Assembly: GCA_022782405.1 (NCBI GenBank)
Contig: JALFNK010000011.1
Coordinates: 1-64,000 of the forward strand
Length of the DNA stretch: 64,000 bases
Source: Alistipes sp.
Lineage (GTDB): Bacteria; Bacteroidota; Bacteroidia; Bacteroidales; Rikenellaceae
Direction: 5' to 3'
Both the position numbers and the translations under genes were made by a program. Position 1 is the first letter of the stretch. Each line of letters begins with the position of its first letter. Shown here in pieces: positions 25,725-34,908 of the stretch. The notes under the pieces are model-generated. The model had not been told where the DNA came from. It saw only the letters and a program-made list of their open reading frames with translations, and ran no database searches.

Positions 25725-27085
25725 AATCCGTAGCGTTTGATCTTGTTATAGAGGGTCTGGCGCGTGATGCCCAGCTGGCGGGCCACCTCGGTCATGTTGC
25801 CGTTGCAGCGGGACATGGCCTGCGCAATCATCGAGCGTTCCATCTCTTCGAGTGTCGTGAAGTCGGGCTCGGGAGATGCCGGCGCAGGCGCCGCACGCAG
25901 CAGCAATGTCGACGGGGTGATGGCCCCTCCGTCGCAGAGGATGACGGCCTTCTCGATGGTATGCTGCAACTCGCGGATATTGCCCGCCCAGGGGTACTCC
26001 TCCATCTCACGAAAAGCCTCCGCATCGAATCCTTCGATCGGCTTGCCGTACTTCGCGGCATAGCGGCGCAGGAAACTCTCGGCCAACGGGCGGATGTCCT
26101 CACGGCGCTGGCGCAGCGGCGGCAGGTCGATGTGGATCGTGTTGATGCGGTAGAGAAGGTCTTCGCGGAATTCGCCCCGGCTCACCATGCCGTAGAGATC
26201 GCGGTTCGTGGCCGACACAAGGCGGATGTCGACCATGACCGGGGTGTTGCTTCCCACGCGGAAGATGCGGCCGCTCTGGAGCGCCGTCAGCAGCTTCGAC
26301 TGCAGGTACGGCGGGAGGTTGCCGATCTCGTCGAGGAAAAGCGTGCCGTGGTCGGCCACCTCGAACTTGCCGGCACGGTCCGTCCGGGCATCGGTGAAGG
26401 CTCCCTTGACGTGGCCGAAGAGCTCGCTTTCGAAGAGCGTCTCGGGCAGGGCTCCCATGTCGACCGAAACCATCAGTTCGCGACGGCGGGCCGAGCGGTT
26501 GTGAATCTCGCGGGCGAGCATCTCCTTGCCGGTGCCGTTCTCGCCCGTGATGAGGATGTTGGCGTCGGTGGCGGCCACCTTCTCGACCATCTCGCGGATG
26601 CGCATCATCGCCGGACTCGACCCCCAGAACATCGGTTCCTCGTTGGTCAGTTCGCGCTTGATCTCCTTGAGCTGCTTCACCTCGCGCTGCGAACGCGAAA
26701 GGTTGTAGGCTCCCTGCAGGGCGGCAACCAGACGGTCGTTGTCCCACGGCTTGACAACGAAATCCACCGCGCCGTCGCGCATGGCCCGCACCGCCATGTC
26801 AATATCGGCATAGGCGGTGAAGAGCACGATCTTGATATCGGGATAGTTGCGGTGGATCTCCTGCAGCCAGTAGAAGCCTTCGTTGCCGGTGTTGATCCCG
26901 GCCGAGAAGTTCATGTCGAGCAGGATGACGTCCACGGGCTCGCGGCGCAGCGTCGTGAGGAGCTGGTTGGGCGACGAAAGGGTCAGCACGCGTGCGAAAT
27001 AGTTGCCCATGAGCAGCTGGACAGCGGACAGAATGCTGCGGTTGTCGTCGACGACGAGCAGGGTTCCCTCTTTTTCTTTGGCCAT
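25721..27085 (-). CDS. Sigma-54-dependent response regulator, NtrC family
   Basis: 454 aa. Receiver domain (1-125) with phospho-acceptor Asp57 in VDVILLDMNF. A central AAA+ domain (~150-380) has Walker A ITGENGTGKE, GHVKGAFTDARTDRAG and GTLFLDEIGNLP. A Fis-type helix-turn-helix is at the end (MTEVARQLGITRQTLYNKIK). The sigma-54 contact loop reads GAFTDA instead of GAFTGA; this variant also occurs in other functional activators, as I recall. It is encoded with its kinase and divergent from an efflux operon that has a sigma-54 promoter. The direct prediction is that it activates that operon. Confidence 0.93.
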   Translation of the reverse strand: MAKEKEGTLLVVDDNRSILSAVQLLMGNYFARVLTLSSPNQLLTTLRREPVDVILLDMNFSAGINTGNEGFYWLQEIHRNYPDIKIVLFTAYADIDMAVRAMRDGAVDFVVKPWDNDRLVAALQGAYNLSRSQREVKQLKEIKRELTNEEPMFWGSSPAMMRIREMVEKVAATDANILITGENGTGKEMLAREIHNRSARRRELMVSVDMGALPETLFESELFGHVKGAFTDARTDRAGKFEVADHGTLFLDEIGNLPPYLQSKLLTALQSGRIFRVGSNTPVMVDIRLVSATNRDLYGMVSRGEFREDLLYRINTIHIDLPPLRQRREDIRPLAESFLRRYAAKYGKPIEGFDAEAFREMEEYPWAGNIRELQHTIEKAVILCDGGAITPSTLLLRAAPAPASPEPDFTTLEEMERSMIAQAMSRCNGNMTEVARQLGITRQTLYNKIKRYGL

Positions 27086-27216
27086 GTGTTTCGGATTTTG
27101 GCGGGAGTCGGCCGGGAACCATTACCATTATTGGGGTTCCGCGGAGCGACTCGGGGTTTCGGCGGGATAAAAATAGTATTTTCAAAGGGAAAATGGAGCC
27201 TGTCTGTCCATATTTT

Positions 27217-27261
27217 TTACGCCGCTGTAAAAATATTTTACAGTTTAGAGTTACAGCGTAA
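27217..27261 (+). promoter_or_regulatory. Candidate enhancer sites for the NtrC-type activator
   Basis: A perfect palindrome CTGTAAAAATATTTTACAG lies at 27225-27243. It is flanked by two further inverted TTAC/GTAA motifs: TTACgccgctGTAA (27217-27230) and TTACagcGTAA (27251-27261). They lie about 60-110 bases before the predicted sigma-54 start, the usual distance for activator binding. Regulator binding is inferred. Confidence 0.5.
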
Positions 27262-27295
27262 GTTACATTGCTTTGTATATCAATTCGTTAAATGC

Positions 27296-27316
27296 TTTGG
27301 CACGAGTTTGGCTACA
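27296..27316 (+). promoter_or_regulatory. Sigma-54 promoter of the efflux operon
   Basis: TTGGCACGAGTTTGGCTA contains the -24 element TTGGCACG and a -12 element TGGCT (consensus TTGCW). GG (27299-27300) and GC (27311-27312) are exactly 10 bases apart, as sigma-54 requires. The predicted start is near 27324, about 26 bases before the ATG at 27350. The divergent NtrC-type regulator supports it. Confidence 0.7.
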
Positions 27317-27349
27317 TTTTAGGGCAAATAAAAAAAGACTGAAATCCAT

Positions 27350-28774
27350 ATGAAAAGAACGGTTTTGAATCCATGGGTGTCTATTATATGGACACTTTCA
27401 TTGATACCCGCCCATGCCACGACCACAACGCATGGTGCAGCCGTCGACTCATTGGCCATCGTTTCGGAAATAGCGGATTCCATAAAAGACCGCACTCCCG
27501 TCGAGCAGCCCGCGCCGATGTCGCTCGAAGCGTGCATGCGCTATGCCGTCGAGCACAGCCCCGCCGTCCGCCGGCAGGACTATACGAACCGCAACTACCG
27601 GCAGGACTACATCGAGTCGGTCGCTGCGCTCGTCCCCGCGGTGAGCGGCTCGGTCGGCGCCTCGACGAGCTTCGGCCGTTCGGTCGATCCCGAGACCAAT
27701 ACCTATACCGACGTCTCTAACTTCGACAACTCCTACTCCCTCTCGGGTCAGATCCCCGTTTTCGCCGGGCTGACCGGCATCAACACGGTGCGTGCCGCCC
27801 GCGTCATGCGGATGCAGGGGGTCGAGGAGCTGCAGCTGGCCCGCGACGAGATCGCCCTGAAGACCATGCAGGCCTATTTCGACGTGGTCTACTACACCGA
27901 GAGCGTGCGGCTGGCCCGCGAGCAGTTGGAGACCAGCACGGCCGAGTTGGCGAAGAGCCGCAAGCTCTTCGAACTGGGGTTGAAGAGCGCCGCCGACGTG
28001 GCGGAGGTCGAGTCGCAGCAGGCGTCGGACGACTATCTCGTGACGCAGCAGGAGAACAACCTCGCACTGGCCGAGATCGCCCTCTCCGAGGCGATGAACT
28101 ACCCGGCCGACCGTCCGCTGCGCATCGATACGGCGCTGGAGATCGAGACTCCGGCCGGCGTTGCGCCCTTCGACGAGGTGCTCGGCAATGCGCTGGAGTA
28201 CAACCCCAAGGCGGTGGCGGCACAGCACGACGTGCGCCATTCGAAGCTGCAGTTCTCCATCGCCAAGGGCAATCTCTATCCGTCGCTCTACGTCGGGGGC
28301 GGCTACTCGACCAACTTCTTCATGAATCTCGACGACCGGTCGCTCTACGCCTCGTTCCCCAACCAGTTCCGCGACAACCGCGGTTTCTACGTCTCGGCGC
28401 AGCTGTCGATCCCGATCTTCGGGGGGCTCGCGCGCCGTGCCTCGATGAACCGCGCCCGCAACAACTGGCGCATCGCCGAGCAGAACCGCACGGAGACCCT
28501 CCGCACGCTCCAGAGCGAGGTGGCGCAGGCCTACCAGCAGATGCTGGGCTACGGCAAGGAGTTCGTGCAGGCCTCGAAGAAGAGCGATGCCGCACGGCTG
28601 GCCTACGAGGCCGTCTCGGGCAAGTATGAGCGCGGCATGGTCTCGGCACTCGACCTGCAGACGGCGGCCGACAAGTTGCTCGAAGCTCGGTCGGAGCGGC
28701 TGCGCGCCCGGCTGCAATATATCATCAAGGTGCGGCTTGTGGCCTACTACAACGGCGAGCCGCTGATCCGATAA
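27350..28774 (+). CDS. TolC-family outer-membrane efflux protein
   Basis: 474 aa with a signal peptide (VSIIWTLSLIPAHA). Two outer-membrane efflux-protein (OEP) repeats form the barrel and helical tunnel. Visible features are SLEACMRYAVEHSPAVRRQD near residue 55, helical stretches EIALKTMQAYFDVVYYTESV and KSRKLFELGLKSAADVAEVE in the first repeat, and QSEVAQAYQQMLGYGKEFV in the second. It would be the exit duct for the downstream membrane-fusion protein and MacB-like permeases. It is the first gene of the operon, behind the sigma-54 promoter, and is followed by the HlyD-family gene after 22 bases. Confidence 0.92.
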   Translation: MKRTVLNPWVSIIWTLSLIPAHATTTTHGAAVDSLAIVSEIADSIKDRTPVEQPAPMSLEACMRYAVEHSPAVRRQDYTNRNYRQDYIESVAALVPAVSGSVGASTSFGRSVDPETNTYTDVSNFDNSYSLSGQIPVFAGLTGINTVRAARVMRMQGVEELQLARDEIALKTMQAYFDVVYYTESVRLAREQLETSTAELAKSRKLFELGLKSAADVAEVESQQASDDYLVTQQENNLALAEIALSEAMNYPADRPLRIDTALEIETPAGVAPFDEVLGNALEYNPKAVAAQHDVRHSKLQFSIAKGNLYPSLYVGGGYSTNFFMNLDDRSLYASFPNQFRDNRGFYVSAQLSIPIFGGLARRASMNRARNNWRIAEQNRTETLRTLQSEVAQAYQQMLGYGKEFVQASKKSDAARLAYEAVSGKYERGMVSALDLQTAADKLLEARSERLRARLQYIIKVRLVAYYNGEPLIR

Positions 28775-28796
28775 ACCCGAACAAAACAACACTACC

Positions 28797-30059
28797 ATGG
28801 ATATTCGCATTGAAAAGAAAAAAGGGCTGCGGGCCCTCTTCACCCGGCGTGGCATTCCCTATCTGGCAGGCGGTATTTTCCTGCTGTTGGTTGTGTGGCT
28901 GCTCGTGCGCGACCACTCCTCGACGCTGCGCATCGACGCACGGACGATCTCCGTCGGCGAGGTCGTGCGCGGCGAGTTCAACGACTACATCCGCGTCACG
29001 GGGCAGGTGCAGCCCATCACGACCGTGCAGTTGAGCCCCCTTGAGGCGGGCATCGTCGAGCGGCTCGTTGTCGAGGAGGGCGCCTCGGTCCGCAAGGGCG
29101 ACGTGCTCGTGGAGTTGAGCAACACGTCGCTGACGCTCGAGATCCTGAACAGCGAGGCCGAGCTGGCCGAGAAGCAGAACATCCTGCGCAACACGCTCAT
29201 CTCGATGGAGCAGGAGAAGCTCGACCTGCGCCTCGACAAGGTGCAGCTCGACCTTGATGTCGAGCGCAAGCGCCGCACCTGGCAGCAGAACGAGGAACTC
29301 TACCGCAGCAATCTGATCGCCCGCGAGGAGTGGCTCCAGTCGAAGGAGGACTACGAGCTGGCCGCCAAGAAGCGCGAGCTGAACATCGAGCGGCAGGTGC
29401 AGGATTCGCTCTACCGCACGGTGCAGATCGAGCAGATGGAGGACAACCTCGCCAACATGAAGCGCAACATGCAGCTCATCCGCCAGCGTATCGACAACCT
29501 GCAGGTCAAGTCGCCGATCGACGGCGAGGTGGGTCTTTTGGATGTCGTGCTGGGTCAGTCGGTCTCCTCGGGACAGAAGATCGGGCAGGTGAACGACCTG
29601 TCGGACTACAAAGTCGAGGCGCAGATCGACGAGAGCTACATCGACCGCGTGCGGGCAGGGCTCGACGCTACCTTCGAGCGGCAGGATACCGCCTTCACAA
29701 TGCGCCTCAGGAAGGTCTACCCCGAGGTGCGCAACGGACAGTTCCGTGCCGACTTCACCTTCGCGGGGGCCCATCCGCGCAACATCCGCAGCGGCCAGAC
29801 TTACTACCTCCTTCTCGAACTGGGCCAGCCGACCGATGCGGTGATTATCCCCCGCGGGTCGTTCTACCAGTCGACGGGCAGCGCCTGGATCTACGTCCTG
29901 GCCCCCGAGGGCGACCGCGCCTACAAGCGACAGATCCGCATCGGACGCCAGAACCCGCAGTATTATGAAGTGCTCGAGGGACTGGAGCCGGGCGAGCGCG
30001 TCATCGTCTCGGGCTACGAAAACTACGGCGCCAACGACGTGCTGATTCTCAATAAATAA
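28797..30059 (+). CDS. HlyD/MacA-family membrane-fusion protein
   Basis: 420 aa. One membrane segment near the N-terminus (~20-38, YLAGGIFLLLVVWLLV) anchors it in the inner membrane. It has a barrel-sandwich (lipoyl-like) domain with GIVERLVVEEGASVRKGDVL, a long helical hairpin (~110-235), the second lipoyl half (VKSPIDGEVGLLDVVLGQSV), and a beta-barrel plus C-terminal domain (YEVLEGLEPGERVIVSGYEN). It bridges the TolC-like duct and the ABC permeases that follow; the next gene starts 12 bases after its stop. Confidence 0.92.
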   Translation: MDIRIEKKKGLRALFTRRGIPYLAGGIFLLLVVWLLVRDHSSTLRIDARTISVGEVVRGEFNDYIRVTGQVQPITTVQLSPLEAGIVERLVVEEGASVRKGDVLVELSNTSLTLEILNSEAELAEKQNILRNTLISMEQEKLDLRLDKVQLDLDVERKRRTWQQNEELYRSNLIAREEWLQSKEDYELAAKKRELNIERQVQDSLYRTVQIEQMEDNLANMKRNMQLIRQRIDNLQVKSPIDGEVGLLDVVLGQSVSSGQKIGQVNDLSDYKVEAQIDESYIDRVRAGLDATFERQDTAFTMRLRKVYPEVRNGQFRADFTFAGAHPRNIRSGQTYYLLLELGQPTDAVIIPRGSFYQSTGSAWIYVLAPEGDRAYKRQIRIGRQNPQYYEVLEGLEPGERVIVSGYENYGANDVLILNK

Positions 30060-30071
30060 ATCTTGTCGTAC

Positions 30072-32462
30072 ATGTTCCGCCAACTCGATTTCCGTTCGTG
30101 GTTCACCTTCCTGAGCCGCAACCGCCTCTATACGGCCGTCAATTTCATCGGACTGGCCCTGGCGCTGGCTTTCGTGCTGCTTGTGGCCGACTATACGGTC
30201 CGTCAGCTCACGGTCGACAACTACCATACCAAGGCCGACCGCATCTATGCCGTCTGCTCCGAGGAGTCGGTAGCCAGCGGCTACTACCTCCAGAAGCATC
30301 TGCGAGACCGCTATCCCGAGATCGAATCGACCTGTTCGGTGGCCTTCTTCGAAGATTCGGATGCGGGTACGACCCCCGTCGAGATCGGCCGGCAGAAGTT
30401 TCTCGCCTCGGTGCTCTATGCCGATACGACCTTCTTCCGTATGTTCGATTTCACACTGCTCGAAGGCTCGCGCGAAGAGGCGCTTGCCGCCCGCGAGAAC
30501 GTCGTCCTCTCGGAGTCGTTCGCCCGCAAGGTCTTCGGGACGTTCAACCCGCTGGGTCAGACGCTCCGCGTGGACAACGACGAGCGCGTCTATGTCGTCA
30601 GCGGCGTCATGCGCGATATCGAGCGCTCGACGATCCCCGCAGCCGACATCATCATGCGCGCCGAGCGCATCACCGAGACCAATGCGGCCAACGACGAACG
30701 CATGTCCAACAGCGGGGCCGGAGTTACCTTTCTGCTTGAACGCCAGGGTGCCGACCTGCAGGCCAAGATCACTGAGATGCTCGCCTTCTTCAAGGAGATT
30801 TATTGGCCCTATATAGGCAATGTCTTCCAGCAGGTGCGACTCATCCCGCTGCGCAATCTCTATTTCGAGCCAGTCAACAACGCCAACAAACTGGCCCACG
30901 GCAGTCGCTCGTTTCTCTATATTCTGCTGGGTGTGGGACTCGTGGTACTGATTTTTGCCGTGATGAACTACATCAACCTCACGGTGGCGCAGTCCGGATT
31001 CCGTGCCCGCGAGATGGCGGCCCGGCGGCTGCTCGGCGCCTCGCGCGGCAACATCTTCCTCAAGTGGATGCTCGAATCGACGCTCTTCTGCGCTGCCGCG
31101 CTGCTCATCGCCTCGTGCATTGCGGAACTGTTCGTGCCGTGGGCCTCGCAACTCCTCGGCACGAAGGTCGCCGTCTGGAGCGACATCTCGTGGTCGGTGG
31201 CGGGCTGGTGCCTGCTGGCCGTTGTCGTGCTGGGCGTGGTCTCGGGATTGGTTCCGGCGCTGCTCGTGGCGCGCTATCAGCCCATCGACATCGTGCGCGG
31301 CACCTTCCGCCGTCATACCAAGACGGTTTACGGACGAGTGCTCATCGCCCTGCAAAATGTCATTACAATAGCACTTCTTGCCGCATCAATTGCCATCGGG
31401 CTCCAAATCCGCCATCTGGTAAATGCCCCGCTGGGCTACGAGACGCGCGACATCCTCAATATCGAAATCGAAATCTTTCCCGACCGGAGCGCAATGCGTC
31501 GCTTCTGCGACGCGCTGCACTCGCTGCCCGAGGTCGAGGCGGTCGGCCTCGGATGCGGCACGCCCCACGACCGCGGCAACAACAATACCTTCCAGTATGG
31601 TGCCGACCGGATGGTCTCGTTCCAGGTCTTTGTCGGCGACTCGACCTACTTCCGCATGCTGGGGCTCGAACGGCTGCGCGACAACCACGTGGCCGATGCA
31701 GACGGGAGTGCCGCATCCTGGGATTTCTGGGCCTCGAATGTCTGGTACATCAACCAGTACGCCCTGCGCGAACTGGGCATTGCGGAGGATGCACCCGACT
31801 TCAAGGTGGGTGAGAACCTCTCCCAACCGATTGTCATTGCGGGCATCTACCGCGACTTTCAGATTGGCACGGCGCTCGATGCCCCGACCGGGGCACTGTT
31901 GCGCGTGGTAAAGGATTCCGACGGATTCCAGCCCTGGAACATCCTCGTGAAGACCCGCGGGGAGCATGCCGCGGCCTACCGTGCTGTCGAAGAGCTATTC
32001 CAGCAGACAACCGACGGCGCCTCTTTCTCGGCCCGCTACCTGACCGACGAGATTGCCGATGACTTCGCAGCGCAACAACGCCTGTTGCATATCATCGGGA
32101 TCTTTACCCTCGTGGCCCTGCTCATCTCCTCGCTGGGGCTCTTCGCCATGGCGGCCTACTACATCCAGCAGAAACGGCAGGAGATTGCCGTGCGTCGTGT
32201 CTTCGGAGCCTCGCGTCGCGAGATGCTCACGCGTTTGGTGCGGAGCTTCATGGCACTCGTGGGCGTGGCCTTCGTCATCGCCGTGCCGATTGCCGTCTGG
32301 GGGCTCCGGCGCTGGTTGGAGGAGTACAGCATGCGTATCGCGCTCTCACCGTGGATTTTCCTCGCTGCCGGCCTTTTTGCGGCCGTTGTAGCGCTGCTTT
32401 CGGTCGGATGGCAGAGCCGTCGTGCCGCCGATGCCGACCCCGTCGAATCGCTCAAAAACTGA
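30072..32462 (+). CDS. MacB/FtsX-type ABC transporter permease 1
   Basis: About 796 aa from ATG at 30072 (a TTG at 30063 would add three residues). It has an N-terminal membrane helix (~19-40), a large periplasmic MacB-PCD domain, then three FtsX helices near residues 280-425, a second periplasmic domain and three terminal helices (~665-795, with LHIIGIFTLVALLISSLGLF and EIAVRRVFGASRREMLTRLV). It is a double-module version of MacB without a fused ATPase. It couples to the ATPase gene at the end of the operon. It is more distant in sequence from permeases 2 and 3 than those are from each other. Confidence 0.9.
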   Translation: MFRQLDFRSWFTFLSRNRLYTAVNFIGLALALAFVLLVADYTVRQLTVDNYHTKADRIYAVCSEESVASGYYLQKHLRDRYPEIESTCSVAFFEDSDAGTTPVEIGRQKFLASVLYADTTFFRMFDFTLLEGSREEALAARENVVLSESFARKVFGTFNPLGQTLRVDNDERVYVVSGVMRDIERSTIPAADIIMRAERITETNAANDERMSNSGAGVTFLLERQGADLQAKITEMLAFFKEIYWPYIGNVFQQVRLIPLRNLYFEPVNNANKLAHGSRSFLYILLGVGLVVLIFAVMNYINLTVAQSGFRAREMAARRLLGASRGNIFLKWMLESTLFCAAALLIASCIAELFVPWASQLLGTKVAVWSDISWSVAGWCLLAVVVLGVVSGLVPALLVARYQPIDIVRGTFRRHTKTVYGRVLIALQNVITIALLAASIAIGLQIRHLVNAPLGYETRDILNIEIEIFPDRSAMRRFCDALHSLPEVEAVGLGCGTPHDRGNNNTFQYGADRMVSFQVFVGDSTYFRMLGLERLRDNHVADADGSAASWDFWASNVWYINQYALRELGIAEDAPDFKVGENLSQPIVIAGIYRDFQIGTALDAPTGALLRVVKDSDGFQPWNILVKTRGEHAAAYRAVEELFQQTTDGASFSARYLTDEIADDFAAQQRLLHIIGIFTLVALLISSLGLFAMAAYYIQQKRQEIAVRRVFGASRREMLTRLVRSFMALVGVAFVIAVPIAVWGLRRWLEEYSMRIALSPWIFLAAGLFAAVVALLSVGWQSRRAADADPVESLKN

Positions 32463-32477
32463 TTGAATCCATTTGCC

Positions 32478-34891
32478 ATGAAAATTGCCCTTCATAACTT
32501 CCTCACGACGCTGCGGCGTTACAAAGCCTCATCGCTGCTCAACATCGTCGGGCTGACGCTCGCCTTCACGGCCTTCTACGTCATTCTGGTGCAGGTGCGC
32601 TGGGAGATGACCTTCAACCGCGCCATTCCCGATGCCGAACGCATCTATCTCGTGGCGCCTCTCTCGTCGTTCGACGAAACGAAACTCTCGATCATTTCGC
32701 CGCGCCCCGAGGGGGAACAGCTCATCGCCCGCTCGCCCGAGATCGAGGCCGGCGGCTGCATCCGCCCCTGGCGCTGGGAGCAACCCGTATGGGTGCGCCG
32801 GGGCGGTGATCTGCTCCGCTTGCAGGCATCGTTCAACGAGGCATCGGTCGGTTTTGTCGAGGCTTTGGGGCTAAAGCCATCGAGGGGGATCTGAAGGCAC
32901 TGGCCCAACCCAACAGCGTTGCCCTTGCGCGTTCGCAGTCCGAACGGCTCGGACTGCGCGTCGGCGATGTCCTCTGGTTCGGCGACGAGGAGGGTAAACG
33001 GATCGACACGCAGCACGAGGTGATAGCCATCTATGAGGATCTTCCGGCAAACAGCTCCTTTGCCCATATCGTCGGATTGCAGGATGTCGGCGACCAGGAC
33101 CTTGACGCTCCGTACAACTGGAGCATCTGCTATTTCGTCCGTCTGCACGCAGGGGCCGACCCCGAAAAGGTGTCACGACTTTGGTCCGATCTCCACCTTT
33201 CGATCAACCGTGATTACCTCGAACGCATGGCTCCGATCTGGGGAGAGGAGATCAGCGAGGAGGAGTTGAACGATGAGCGTGCATGCACACTGATTCCGCT
33301 TGACGAACTCTATTTTAACCGACGGGTCGATGCCAATGCCGACGATTTTCCCGTAGGGTCGGCTACGCTGACCTATTCGCTGCTGAGCGTCGCGGTGCTC
33401 GTCATCCTGATCGCCCTAATCAACTTCGTCAACTTCTTCTTCGCCCTCGTGCCCGTGCGGCTGAGGTCGGTCAATATCCTCAAGGTCTTCGGCGCTCCGA
33501 CCCGTTCGCTGCGTTTCAGCTTCCTGTTCGAGGCCTTCGGCTTCATGCTCCTGGCACAGCTCTGCGCCTGGTATGTGGCCATTGCGCTGAAGGGCACCGA
33601 ATTCGCCTCGTATGTCAGCAGTTCGCTCGCACTGGTCGACAACCTCCCCGTGCTGGGCATCTCGCTCGGCGTCTCGTTCGTGGCGGCACTCATCGCCGGA
33701 AGTTTCCCGGCGTGGTACATCACCTCATTCAACCCGGCGATGGCCGCCAAGGGGTCGTTTGTCGGTTCGACGGCCGGCCGCCACTTCCGCACGGCACTGC
33801 TCGGCGTGCAGTTCATCATTGCGATCGGACTGATCGTCTTCTCGCTCTGCATGCTGCAGCAGCAGCGTTATGTGCGCCGCTTCGACCTGGGATTCGACCA
33901 CGAGCAGGTGCTGACCTTCTATTTCCCCTCGTCGAAACTCACCCATCCCGATTCGTTCGACTCCTTCGCCTCCTCCCTGCAGGCCGATCCGCAGATCGCC
34001 GAAGTCACGGCCTCCGGAAATCGCTTCGTGGCAGAAGCCATCTCGGTCTTCGGACGCAAAATCAACGATGAAAATGTCAATATTCACGTCCGTTTCGTCC
34101 GCAGCAACTTCCTCGATGTACTGAGCATTCCGGTCCTTGCCGGCGAGAGTTTCAAACCCGAGCACGACCGGGATTCGACGGTTCGCGTCATCGTCAACGA
34201 CCTGCTCGCCCGCAAAGGACTCAAGATCGGCGACAGTCTGGACCCGGGTGAGGTAATCGGCATCTACCCCGATATCCACTACCGCCCGTTGCAATATCCG
34301 ACCGAACCGTTCGCCTTCATTACGGGTACCTCCTACTGGCCATTGCCCATGTCCCGTTTTTATGTACGTCTGGCTGCCGGGTTTGACCTCGATGCAGTCT
34401 GCGAGGGGATCCGGGAGAAGGCCCGCAAATTCGATCCGGGAAGCGAAGTCTCCGACTTCCAGTTCTTCGACGAGGAGATCGAGGCGCAATATGCCCGCGA
34501 GCGGCGCATCACAACCATCATCGGGCTCTTCACGGTGCTGGCCGTCGTCATCGCCTTGATGGGGGTCTTCGGCATCGTCCTCTTCGAGACGCAGCACCGC
34601 CGCCGCGAGGTAGCCATCCGCAAGGTCATGGGCGCCACCACACAGGAGGTGCTCCGCCTCTTCAACCGCCGTTACGTTACGCTGGTTACGGTCTGCTTCA
34701 TCCTTGCTGCGCCGGTCGGCTACTGGATCGTGGACCGCTGGCTCGGGTCGTTTGCCTACCGCACGCCGATCCGCTGGTGGATCTTCGTGGCGGCCTTCGC
34801 CGTGGTGCTCCTCGTCACGGTCGCCACGGTCACCTTCTGCTCGTGGCGCACGGCCAATGAAAACCCCGCCAACTGCGTGAAATCCGAATAA
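32478..34891 (+). pseudogene. MacB/FtsX-type permease 2, interrupted by a one-base frameshift
   Basis: The first frame (ATG at 32478) encodes MKIALHNFLTTLRRYKASSL and continues to 32894. The rest of the protein is in another frame, with ORF 33020-34891, and the joining stretch reads AIEGDLKAL in that second frame. The break is at the G-run 32868-32871 (TTGGGGCT); one more G would restore a continuous 804-aa protein, close to its 800-aa neighbour. The C-terminal half is fully conserved, with FtsX motifs VFGIVLFETQHRRREVAIRK. Either the gene is inactive, or a base was lost from a homopolymer in sequencing. The neighbouring paralogue (permease 3) is intact, so the transporter may still work. Confidence 0.8.
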
Positions 34892-34908
34892 TCAAAATAC
34901 TGCTGCAT

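Noticed and set aside
28725-31355. 876-codon minus-strand open frame
   Set aside because: It is opposite the membrane-fusion protein and permease 1 and shows no family motif.
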